From Tricholoma matsutake (taxonomy: Eukaryota; Basidiomycota; Agaricomycetes; Agaricales; Tricholomataceae), in the NCBI GenBank assembly GCA_026075535.2, contig AP026549.1, forward strand, positions 186,001-250,000: DNA of 64,000 bases, written 5' to 3'. Within the stretch, counting starts at the first letter, position 1. The number at the start of each line of letters is the position of its first letter. A program made the position numbers and the translations under genes. Below the pieces are notes generated by a model. That model did not search any database. It had not been told where the DNA came from and was given only the letters and a program-made list of their open reading frames with translations. This document shows, one piece after another, positions 45,391 to 55,657 of the stretch.

Positions 45391-46318
45391 AAATCTGTTT
45401 TGTGGGCATGTTGTGAAATTTTTGAAGTTGAGGCACTTGAACTCGTTACTCGTAAGATATCAAATTGACTTTCCATTATGGTTGGATGTTTGGTAACATA
45501 CCAGGAATCCTGGTAAGTCCCACTGAATTCCTGGTGAGTCCCACTGGATTCCTGGTGAGTCCTGGTGAGTCCTGGTGAGTCCTACTGGATTCCTGGAGGA
45601 TTCCTGGTCTTCCTGGTAGGACTACCAGGACCATGTGGGGCAGTGTAAAGTTCAGCCCCTCCTCCCCATTCAAATGGGATGTGAGGCTGTCAACATGGGC
45701 TAGGTGGGTGCCCAGGGATGCCAGGAGACCCCAGAAGGGGGATACCTGCCTAGTAAGCACCCACCAACCTCCATAATCGTGCCACATTGCACTGATGGGC
45801 CCAAACCCTCCCCCCCCAAAAAAAATACAGAAACCCAAATGGGGGACAATGGCAATGAACAATGACAAGCCACCCACCCCCAGCCTCATGAGCAACTGCT
45901 CATGGGGTGGAACGTGGGTGGAACAATGCCCAGATGCAGGGACAGGAGACGACGACAATCCACCACCCACCCCCAGCCTCACGAGCAACTGTTCGTGGGG
46001 TGGATCGTGGGTGGAATGACAACGATGACAAGCCACCCACCTCCAGCCTCATGGGCAACTGCTCGTGGGGTCATGGGGTGGGTTTTTTTTTCTTCTTTTT
46101 CTTTTAGCCCTCCCCCACATTTCGGGGGGAGTTTTTTTTTCTAAATCTATAGTTTGTAATGTAGTTATTTTTGTATTTCTTTGATTGTATTGTATACTCC
46201 CTTGCATCTAACATGAGGGATGCAGTTAATAAAATTTATTTGTTCAATTTTTGAGAGATAAATACTTGAGTTTGAGTTTGAGTGTCATAAATAAACTATG
46301 TATTGCTAACAAATAATT

Positions 46319-46402
46319 CTCCTGTGGCTCAACTGGTTGATCACATGTGTTTAGTTTGTTGTGTGATGACTTGGAGGTCTTGGGTTCAATCCTTGCTCTG
46401 CA
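46319..46402 (+). ncRNA. tRNA-like module, right arm of Y1
   Basis: A box TGGCTCAACTGG at 46326-46337 and B box GGGTTCAATCC at 46382-46392; faces the right end. Confidence 0.5.
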
Positions 46403-46563
46403 CACCTATATTTTGTAGGCACAACTTTCATAAAGTCTGAAAAGCTTGGAACTTGTAAGATATCAAATTGACCCAGATTCTGCATACAGACTAGCTCAGA
46501 CTCCACACAGTCCGTGCAGAGTCTGCTAGGACATGTGGGGTACTGTAAATTACTGACTCCAGG

Positions 46564-46871
46564 TCAGAAATTGTTGTCTGTTGTTACTTTTCTCAACTGA
46601 CACGTGTCTCCTCCCATAGCACAACCCGATCAAAATCCTTCCACCATCTTGCCCCCTTTCTCATCCCCCTCATCCTCCTTCCTTGTGCCACCTATGCAAG
46701 ATGCACATGAATTTGCAATGAAACCTCTGCCTGGCTGAGCTAGACAAAAGGGTAGCATCGTACCCATTTTGGATGAAGTTGCAGTGACACAGGATTTGTC
46801 TTCTCTCTGGCCTCAAAGCTGCCATAACCTCCAATATCAAGCCCAATGGCATCAGCAGCCTGAATGGACAC
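46564..46871. other. Unassigned spacer between Y1 and C
   Basis: A minus frame (46876-46670) has some coding character but no known motif. Element C inserted at its edge. Confidence 0.25.
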
Positions 46872-46879
46872 CTCACATC

Positions 46880-48462
46880 TAGTGCATTGAGGTCCAGTCC
46901 ATAGGACCAGGGACCAGACCAAACCGGACTGCACTTTTGAACCGGTCTTATAGGACCGTTGGTCCCGGTTCAACCAGGTCTTCAAGCAGTCTGGTTCTCG
47001 GTTCTCATTTTCCTCAACACTTACTAGAACCATCGAAAACCAATCTAGACCGGTTCTAGACCAAACTTATGGTCCCTTGCTAATGGATAACAAATATATA
47101 TATGTCTGTACAATAAATTATAATACACTACAATTTACATATCTTGTAGTTAAAAAATGGGGCATACCCAAGTGAAAAGAATGAAAAGTGAGCTGTTTAA
47201 ATACTGCAATGCAAGCATGGACCATTTGTACCTGTTTGCATGGTCACGTGCTTCTCATTACACGTTCATTTACATCTTTCGTTTACATGTTTACATTTAT
47301 TTGTACTGCAGTGCAACACATTTCAACTTTGCTACTCGCTTTCTCTCCCACATCCACCATGACTGCAACCTATCGAAGGTCAGAATAGGGTATGAACAAC
47401 ACACAAAACAGGGCCCAAATGACAGCTGAATGTCGTCTGGGCCCAGGTAAAGAACTTTCTTTCTATTTCATAAGAATTATAACTAACTAATAACTTTTTG
47501 GTTGTATTTTAGGTTCCAACTTTCTAGACTAACGATGAGCTGCCCCCCATTGCTGCCACGAGCCCTCTCTGCTTGTGGGGTGGATAGAGGGTGGATAGGG
47601 GACCAGCAACAACAGGAGATGAGCACCCGCCTGTGAGCAACTGCTCGCAGGGTGGATTGTGGGTGCTGTGAACGACCAAACAAACACAAGGGATGGCGGG
47701 ATGGGGACGACTAGGAGAACATGGCACCCACTCAGGTAAGTACCCCCTGCCACATTGCAATCTCCCCCAGCTAACAAAAGACATGAAACAGCACCCTCTA
47801 TGCCCAAAACAAAGCCAACACCAACAATGATGGGGCCAATGCCAACAATGATGACAGGGCCAACACCAATGCCAACAATGGGGCCAACGACACCAATGAT
47901 GGGGCCAATGCCAACGACGAGGCCAATGCCAATGATGATGACAACATGATGAACCCACACAACGACAGGGAATGACGAGCCCATGGAATGACAGGGGAAC
48001 AACAAATGACAAACACAAGCAACGATGTAGGGGGTGGGGAACAACAAACGTGGGGCCGGGGGAACAACAAACATGAGTAACAAGGGGGGGGCGGACAATG
48101 ATGAAGACAACTCTGTACCTGCCTCCAGCCTTGTGAGCCACTGCTCGTGAGGTGGACTGCAGGTACTTTTGTTTTTGTTTTTGTTTTACTTTCTTGTTTT
48201 ACTTTCTCATTATATATAATTGTAATTACCAGTAAGTAGTTAGTCCTGACCAGTTGTTGACTGGTCAGGGCCTGGTCAGGGCCTGGTCAGGTTCTGAACT
48301 GGTCGAAATCAGTTTATGAACTGCTATGTAACCATAGTAGACTGGTCCTATAGGGTCTGGTCTGTTTTTTTTCATACTTTGAAAATGTAATGACTGGTCT
48401 GGTCCTCGGTCCACCCTCAAGGAGGGCAAAAAACCGGACCGGACCGGACCTCAAAGCACTAC
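46880..48462. mobile_element. hAT-like element C (non-autonomous)
   Basis: Left end TAGTGCATTGAGGTCCAG; right end read inwards TAGTGCTTTGAGGTCCGG. Perfect duplication CTCACATC at 46872-46879 and 48463-48470. Subterminal word GACCAG/CTGGTC, GGTCC. Core: hairpin-intron 47411-47512 and GAGC..GCTC hairpins at 47560, 47631-47650 and 48130, then a GGCCAATGCCAACAATGATG-type repeat (47818-47945). No transposase. Confidence 0.85.
47411..47512 (+). other. Hairpin plus intron module of C
   Basis: GGGCCCAAATGAC...GTCGTCTGGGCCC stem; intron 47447-47512 (GTAAAG...AACTAACTAATAAC...TTTTAG), 66 nt; then GTTCCAAC. Confidence 0.65.
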
Positions 48463-48470
48463 TCACATCA

Positions 48471-49208
48471 AGTGCACTGTCACCATCGCTACTGTTGCCA
48501 CCACCTCACATTTTTGCCAATCAATGGTAACTGTGGACCACCATCCCCTCCCTCATCCACAGTGATGCCCACAGCAAACACCACCACTCTCCTGGATATT
48601 CCTGCAAGTGGCAGTGTACATGCGGGTTGATCCCCAACTCGTGCATCCACTCAAATAGCCGAGCTGTTGCCTTCCAGCCCTACACCCATCTCCTTACCGT
48701 GTTACACCCACCACACCCAACTCCCCTGCTATTTCTCACTCTCCACAAGCAATACTCCGTCCTCTGCCCACCATCTCTCTCCATGTCTCCCAAGCCGCCT
48801 CCACCTCTTCCACATGCTACCATAAGCTCCAAATCATCACCCCCCTTTGCCTCTGTCTCCCGGGCTAGCTCCACCTCCAAACAGCACCCTTCCTCCTCCA
48901 CTCCCAACTGCCACCTCTCCAGCCAGCTACAGAACATTGGCAACATCACTATGTGTAACATCAACACCAACAACAGTGCCTCCCCTGCCCCCTCACCCAT
49001 GCCTTTCACATTTGTGCTGCCCACAGCCGTGCAGGTGGCCGGCCCAAGCATCAGCTGTACCACACCAAAATGCCCCTTGCCGTTGATAGGTCCACTGTGC
49101 CCACTAAGCTCTGGGAACATATCCAAAGGCATCAACACATCAACACACACACTCCCAACCCCTATAAACACCTATGAACCTTGCGAGACCGCTCTGAGAC
49201 TATTTTGA
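48471..49208 (+). other. Open frame of unknown nature
   Basis: A Ser/Pro-rich frame (48627-49208) has no motif; the start codon is unclear. It may be decayed coding sequence cut by element C. Confidence 0.25.
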
Positions 49209-50477
49209 ACAACTTCAAATGACTTCGCAACACTTCACAGCACTTCGAACGTCTTCGGCCATCTGCCCTTCGGATACATGCAGCACACCTTGTAAGAGTT
49301 AGTGTGTTGCATATCAAGCACCACCGGACACAAGGAGACACAACGATGAGATTTTAGGACGTGATTGTGGCGCTATGATATCATGATGATATATTGGATC
49401 AATGGGGACAGGTACCCATGATAAATCATGACTCTATACATTGCCCTTCTTATCTTCTTTCATTTATTCTATGATTTTCAAAGATTCTCTATTGTTTTAT
49501 ATCTTGCCTCATATATTCCTCATGTTTTATTTCCTTTTTAGTATCACTTCTCCCAAGCATATATACCCTTGTACTAGCTACTTAGAAAGACAGAATCGAT
49601 CATCCTCTCACAACAATCATCTGATTTAAGAGCCATTCGCTTGAGTCCAAGCATCTCGACTTAGTCTCAAAATTCAGTGTTTTATGCTGAATTTCCTCAA
49701 ACTCCTCGTACTAGCTTCTCAAAACTATTGCATATCGTCTATCCCCTCTTGATGCCTTTCTACATCCCTATAGTCTATCCTCAGCCATCATCGAAAGCGT
49801 CCTCATCTTCTATAAAGCCCTTCAAACTTCTTCAAACATCATCGCACCTCTTCGTACCCCCCCCCCCCCCCCCGAACATCATCACAACACTTTGTACACT
49901 CCTGAACTTCATTGAATTTCCCTCAAACATCATTGCAGCACTTTGTACACTTTCGATCTTTATCAAACTTCTCTTGAATGTCATTGCAGCGCTTCAAATA
50001 CTTTGAAACTTCATTGGATATTTTCTAGAGTCATTTTCATAGCCTTGGGTAACAGCAGTGATATTTAGTACCACCTTGCAACCTTCCTCTAACTAGTGTT
50101 ATACCATTCGAGCCCTTATTGTGGGTTTTGTTTGGGTTTCCTGTTGAGTATCATCATTTTGGAGCCCACCATGAGGGGTTTCTAAATCATTTCATCACCT
50201 AATCCATCTCGAATCTCCTGGCTTAGGCCAACACATACAAATCAACACTCGTCACACCTTCAAATCTCTTGAACAATTGGGAGATATTCTTATACCTGTT
50301 TCTGAAGCAGAATTGACTCATTGTCGACTATTCCCTTCACCAATCTCATCTCCCTCAACATCATCCTCTACTTCTTCATCTTCATCATCTACATCTTCAT
50401 TCATCCTTCCAACAACTTTGACTCCTCTACCATCATTCACCCAAGTCTTAACCCCTACCCCTAGAAACATCACATTC
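49209..50477 (+). other. Likely 5' LTR/leader of the outer Ty3/Gypsy element
   Basis: Lies immediately before gag. Rich in CTTCAAAC / CATCATCG words; a run of 17 C at 49857-49873. The borders cannot be set because the 3' LTR lies beyond the window. Confidence 0.35.
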
Positions 50478-51627
50478 ATGACTACACAAGCAACAATGCC
50501 AGCTCGTGGTCATTCCATGGCTCCAAAATTCGACCCTGCCCAGCCACAAGAACTTTGCAGAGACTTTAACAAGCTCAAATTGCTTTTCTCGGCATGCAAT
50601 GTCATGAACTCGGAAGATATGAAGAAGCATGCTTGTCGCTACCTCAATATTGACACTTCCAAACTCTGGGAATCGATTCCAGAATATGACGCAGGCATTT
50701 TGTTCCAGAACTTTTGCCTCGCTATTCACCAACTGTACCCTGGTTCCGAAGACAATCAGAAATGGTCAATTTTGGACATGGACAAACTCGTTGGCAAACA
50801 ACTACACATAGGTATTTACAACCCGAGTGATTTGGGATTATACTTTCGATCATTCTATAACATTACAAAGTTTCTATCTACTAAAGGCAGGATTTCTGAT
50901 GCTGAACAAAGCAGAGCCTTCGTCTGGGGTTTCCAACCAGGCTTATGGGCTAGAATCGCTTGACAACTTGAACTAAAATTCTGCGATAACTACCCCGATG
51001 ACCCCTACCCACTTGACAATATTCATGCAGCAGCAAAATTTGTTTTAGCAGGATCTATCAGCTCGGATTTGACATCGCTACTCAGTTTGCATTCTTCAGC
51101 ACCTTCAGCAATTCCAACAACCTCAACATCTTCACCCCAAATTAAATCGGAAGACCTCACAGCAATCCTTGAGAAATTTGCAGCCACTCTCATAACAGCT
51201 TTAGCAGGTTCAAAGACCACAAACACTACTTGAACTAACAGTGGATTTCATTTGGATCAGCTCAAAACTTTATGTAGTTTGCATCTTTTGTGGGCTTACA
51301 TGACATTTTATCAGTGATTGCTTGGTTTGCCAGTCTTATATCAATGAAGGAAAGTGTAAGAAGAACACTGAAGGCAAAATTGTTCTCCAAAATGGTCAAT
51401 TCACTCCTCAAAGCATCCCTGGTCATTTTATCAAGGACAGGATTGATGAATGGACTCAACAAGACCCTCCATCTAACGTTACCCCTTTGCTAATGTATAA
51501 TATCACACCTTTGACACCATCCAGAGGTGTCTACCAAATTACTGACCTATCCACAATGGCTGAAGATTGTATTGCACAACTCAAACAAGAGATATATGTG
51601 TTGCAAAGTGGTAGACCTTTGATGTGA
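50478..51627 (+). pseudogene. Outer Ty3/Gypsy element: Gag
   Basis: ATG 50478. The frame PKFDPAQPQELCRDFNKLK, HACRYLNIDTSKLW, LYPGSEDNQKW matches a Gag type I recall in many mushroom genomes; a TGA at 50961-50963 is followed by more of the same protein (QLELKF, YPDDPYPLDNIHAAAKFVL). Another frame has a zinc knuckle CIFCGLT(stop)HFISDC (about 51280-51321), then YINEGKCKKNTEGKIVLQ and RIDEWTQQDPP, to 51627. Gag packages the element RNA. Two stops and one frame change. Confidence 0.7.
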
Positions 51628-51720
51628 ACTGATCCGAATGTGCCAATAGTTCCTACCTCATGGCCCTCAATCCCTGCATTGGTCAAATGATTTGTCCCAC
51701 AACTACCTGCACCATCAATA

Positions 51721-52464
51721 TTGTCCACAGCAACCAACCCACCTACTTCAAATTTGGTACCATCTTCGACCTCCAAGAAATCATCGCAACCAGTAATACA
51801 TCCCTACAATGGCGCTAAAGAAAATTTGTACCTACCTCCCCACGAATGCAACTTCGCATCGACAGGAAAAGCAAAAGACAGCCCATCATACCATACCCAA
51901 GCCCCCATTCAAAAGGACAAAATCACCAAAGATGTCTTCACTCAATCAATGAAAACACCGATTATTACTCTAACACCTGAAGAATTACTTTTGCTATTGC
52001 CCAAAGTTCGTTTGAAATGGAAGGAACAGGTCACTGTGCGTCATATCCAGCAGCCTGAAGGAAATAATGCTATGAATCTCCTTAACGATGACATTTTCAT
52101 AATTGATGATCCTTACAAAACATATACTAGCAGTCTTTGCCCTGGAGAAATACCTGAACCTTTTATCACAGTGAAGGAATCACACTCTATTAGATCAGTT
52201 ATTATGAATGTCAATGGCAGAAATCCAGTCGAAAGTGTAGTCGATCTGGGTTCATCAATCATTGCAATGTCGGAAGAAGTCTGTCAAGAACTTGGTCTCA
52301 CATATGATCCTTCGATACACATCCCTCTACAATCAGCTAGCGGTGGTATTGACCAGAGTCTAGCGGTAGCATCACTCTCTATATGCAAATACACATCATC
52401 TGCAATCCAGCCTACAACATTCTCCTCAGATGACCATTCGATGTTCTCACAGAGAGTATGGTGA
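51721..52464 (+). pseudogene. Outer Ty3/Gypsy element: protease region
   Basis: Linker, then VVDLGSSIIAMSEEVCQELG at about 52238-52297, the retropepsin site (D-L-G here). A frame change near 52380 is followed by blocks matching the end of the domain (IHIICNPAYNILL, RRPFDVLTESMVKNY) in another frame. Decayed. Confidence 0.6.
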
Positions 52465-53106
52465 AGAATTATCAAAATAAAGCGCAGACGATAACTATAT
52501 TCAATCTGAACTTGACATGATCCTGTGCTATTCCAACTATCCCCTGATCTAATCATCGAAGAAGAGTAGTTCACAAGGATTTCGCAACTAGAGGATAAAA
52601 TCTCAGAGAGTAACCAGTGAGCCCTCATTATTTCTTTTGACCATTCTAATTCCTCTATAACTATCAATTACACTGCGATTATTCCCAATATTGACTTCTC
52701 GAACTGGTCAAACCCCTTTTCCTTTTCCTCGATTCTTGCAAACTTATATTTAATGGCTAGTTGCCAGTATGCAACATCTTTATTGGCCTCGATGGCCACC
52801 TCTATCCATGACTCCACTATCATCTCCCCTCCCCACATTTTGTCAACCAACTCTATATACCCAATCTTCACAGCCTTGAAGAAGAAATACAAACCAGTCA
52901 CACAGAAAGTTTGACCAGTTATTACTGAACTACCCAATCGATTTTGCATCATTCAAACAATCACTGGCGACCCTCTCGAGAAAATGCCACAATCCAATCC
53001 TCACCCCCCATCGTTCATCCCTTCTCCCTGATATACACTCAAACACAAAGCTATTATCAACAAAAACCATCCTGGCAATTTTTTATGGCCAGAAGAACGA
53101 AAGCTT
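52465..53106 (+). other. Decayed linker between protease and RT
   Basis: Many stops in all plus frames. Nothing more specific seen. Confidence 0.4.
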
Positions 53107-53511
53107 ATGCATGATTTTATTCAAAATCATGAAATGGGTTTCACATGGACCAAACAAGAACAGGGAAGCTTTCGGCCCAACTTCTTTCCTCCTCTTGAAT
53201 TCCCTGTTATTCCTCACACTCCATGGGTCGAATGTAATATCCCTATACCTCCTGGTCTGTATGAACAGATCTGTGAGATGCTGAAAAAGAAGATAGAAGC
53301 AGGAGTATACGAGGCGTTGAACTTGTCATATCAGTCACAGTGGTTTTGCATTGCAAAGAAAGATGCAAAATCACTTTGAATCATTCACAGTCTCAAGCCT
53401 CTTAATCAAGTAATGAATCAGCACTCTGGCATTGTCCCGATCCCTGAGCATCTAGCTGAACAATTTGGCGGATGTGCTTGTGGTGGAATGTTGGACCTAT
53501 ATGTCACATTC
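53107..53511 (+). pseudogene. Outer Ty3/Gypsy element: RT, part before the insertion
   Basis: FTWTKQEQGSFRPNFFPPLE, IPPGLYEQICEMLKKKIEAG, FCIAKKDAKSL, TGA (53377-53379; Arg CGA expected), IIHSLKPLN, then GGMLDLYVTF at the insertion point. The rest continues at 62954. The palm A motif region (DLYV) is split by the inner element. Confidence 0.75.
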
Positions 53512-54028
53512 TGTCAAGAACCATTCCTCGCCCGATTGGAACCTGCATCTGCCCGACCCTTTTCCGCACAACGAACCCGACATTTGTTGACTCCTCCCAT
53601 TTTGTTCCTGGCTGATTTAAGCTTAGTTAGTTTCGCCTTGTATTGCTCAGTTCGTATATCGACATAGACTCAACTTTAAACCTGCCAATCTAAATCTCCT
53701 TCTACTCCTACCTCAGTCCACTAAGAGTCTGAACTCCATTCGACTCGACATCCAGTCTTCCTCCAAAGTTCTAATCTCATCTGAACTTAAACCAAGTCCC
53801 TCCATACTCCTCCCCACATTTAACCACACTTCCCCGCTCCTACCTTCAAACCTTCATCTTGAAATTAGGACACCAGACGAGGTGAAGGGTGCAGCTTCTT
53901 ACAAGCTGAAGCCAAGTCCTTCCCGTTTCCCCTCCCACAGAATCCGCAATGACCCAACAACCTTCTGCTATCAACACCCACAGGGTCTGATCAGATTCCA
54001 ATGAACCTTCTAGGATCAGTTCTTAACA
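53512..54028 (+). repeat. 5' LTR of the inner chromovirus
   Basis: 517 bp, TGTCAAGAAC...GTTCTTAACA, inverted ends nearly perfect. The flanking CATTC (53507-53511) corresponds to CATTT (62954-62958), a 5-bp duplication with one change. It lacks about 190 bp that the 3' LTR and the LTR at 26385 contain, between CCTGGCTG and ATTTAAGC. Confidence 0.85.
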
Positions 54029-54257
54029 GTATATATGAACTCACACTTCACTCATCTCTTTCCTCCCTATGACCCCTACCAAGACCTGCCAGCACACAAC
54101 AAGAAATTCCCAATGCGCCAGTACTATTCCTGGGATCTCTGCAATCCAGCAATCCACCCTTTCTGACCCTTGACCCACCACTACTTTTGGAGTGTCTTCC
54201 AGACCCTCAAACATATTCCAACAAATCGGCTCAGGAGCCCCTTCAATCAGTGCCAAT

Positions 54258-54893
54258 CTCATGTCCGCCCATGCCCCACAACCTTCCACCAATTCAGAAG
54301 GTTTTCAATCAAGAACTCCCCTTGAGTATGTAGGGGGCATCAACCAGCCTGAACACTACGGGTTGGAAGATCCCAGTCTAGAGGATGGACCCACAGTGGA
54401 AAACCCTGACCCAGGGGATAGGTTCATAGATGTCCTTTACAACCTCTCAGAGAGTATCCGCACCCTTCATCAAAATAACACACCCAAGACTGAGAAAATC
54501 AAAGTTTGTGACCCCAACACTTTTGACAGTGCCAATCTGAAGAAACTTAGAGACTTCCTAGTCTCCTGCAATCTTCATTTCTGTGACCATCTGCACATAT
54601 TTTCCTCTGATGAGAAAAAGATCATATTCATCCTTTCTTACCTTAAGGCATCAGCTCTCAGTTGGTTTGAGCCTGGTCTGAATGACCTGACAGATTCCAC
54701 ACACTGGACGTGGGACTATGAAGCTTTCCTCACTGAGCTGGAAAGCAACTTTGGTCTGCACAACCCAGTCAGAGATGCAGAAAAAGCTCTCTCTGACTTA
54801 ACAATGAAGAAAGGTGGTCGTATCAAAAAATATAATGTTGACTTCTGGGAATTAGCTTCTAGGGTCAACTGGAATGAAGCAGCCCTTTGTTGT
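54258..54893 (+). pseudogene. Chromovirus Gag, N-terminal part
   Basis: The first in-frame ATG is 54258 (the frame is open from 54174). Contains KVCDPNTFDSANLKKLRDFL and FILSYLKASALSWFEPGL, WTWDYEAFLTELESNFG, and ends near VNWNEAALC at 54893, a standard retrotransposon Gag core. An alien segment follows. Confidence 0.75.
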
Positions 54894-55199
54894 AACCATG
54901 GCAGCAGAGCCCACAGCGGAGTCCATAGCAGAGTCCACAGCCAGAGTCCAGCATTTCCCTTAGTGGTCACATGACCTCATAGATAGACATCATGTGTGTA
55001 GACAGAGAATCCATCCTTGCCTGTCCATTTCCACAACTCGCGTCTAGTAGTAGATGCGAGCCCTGTCTGAGCTGTCTCGTCTGGTAGCAGATGTGACACT
55101 AAGAGTCTAGCTGGCTCCATCATGACTGCTATTTCCGCGGTCTTCCACTCTGGCTTTGCATAGAGGTTCTCCAGGGTGGTAAACCCAATATTCTTGCAG
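54894..55199 (-). other. Insertion in Gag with a minus-strand coding-like segment
   Basis: Breaks Gag. The minus frame reads GFTTLENLYAKPEWKTAEIA, MMEPARLLVSHLLPDE, RRELWKWTGKDGFSVYT and stops near 54975. At its left edge GAGTCCA/CAGCAGAGCC words repeat (54900-54950). Family unknown; no target duplication found. Confidence 0.35.
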
Positions 55200-55657
55200 A
55201 ACTGTGCTTGAAAGCACAGGACAGCGATAACATCTATTGGATGCAAGAAGATGAATCCCATTTTGAAACAAAGAATTCCAGTAACATCACTAACTCTAGT
55301 TGGAAGGACACTTCCAAAAGCCCTTCCCCATCGACCAACCAAACCTCTTTGAACTCTGCCCACAGTAACACCTCCAACCAGCAGTCTTCTGCGACAAAGA
55401 ACACTCCCTTGGACAAGCCCAAATTGTCCATCTCCGTTAAGTTGGGGAAGAACAGCAAGCTTACTGGGGAGGAACGAGAGCATTGCATGAGAGAACAACT
55501 TTGTCTCTACTGTGGTGAGGAAGGGCACGTAGCAGGAAATTGCCTGAAATCCAAAGCTGCAAAAGCCCATGGATCCACTGTCATTCCCGAGACTACGGAC
55601 TTGGAAAATAGTCTGCAACCCTCAGGAAACAGCCATTGGGGCTGGGGGTTGCGTTGA
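55200..55657 (+). pseudogene. Chromovirus Gag, C-terminal part with zinc knuckle
   Basis: Ser/Thr-rich linker, then CLYCGEEGHVAGNC (CX2CX4HX4C) at about 55504-55545, binding RNA. Continues into the protease in another frame. Confidence 0.7.

Larger units (their letters stand above)
43627..45655. mobile_element. hAT-like element Y2, inserted in Y1
   Basis: Left end GAGCTCTTTACACTGCCCC; right end read inwards CTGAACTTTACACTGCCCC. Perfect duplication CCCCTCCT at 43619-43626 and 45656-45663. The subterminal word is ATTCCTGG/CCAGGAATCC and GGACTCACCAGG, many copies in both arms. tRNA-like modules at 44039-44106 (minus) and 45302-45390 (plus). One full and one degenerate hairpin-intron module (44338-44433; acceptor at 44548). 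GAGC..GCTC hairpins at 44610, 44770, 44850. Y2 is younger than Y1. Confidence 0.85.
42661..46555. mobile_element. hAT-like element Y1, split by Y2
   Basis: Left end GAGGTCTTTACTGTGCCCC; right end read inwards CAGTAATTTACAGTACCCC. Perfect duplication ACTCCAGG at 42653-42660 and 46556-46563. Subterminal word GTCCA/GACTC, TGCAGAGTC. tRNA-like modules at 42984-43050 (minus) and 46319-46402 (plus). A hairpin-intron module at 43308-43402. Without Y2 it is about 1.86 kb. Confidence 0.85.

Noticed and set aside
47798..48141. Hydrophobic minus-strand frames in element C (possible membrane protein)
   Set aside because: Arise from a GGCCAATGCCAACAATG-type repeat; not a conserved protein.
52940..53110. 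Additional LTR inside the outer Gypsy element
   Set aside because: No repeated ends or duplication; it is decayed linker before RT.
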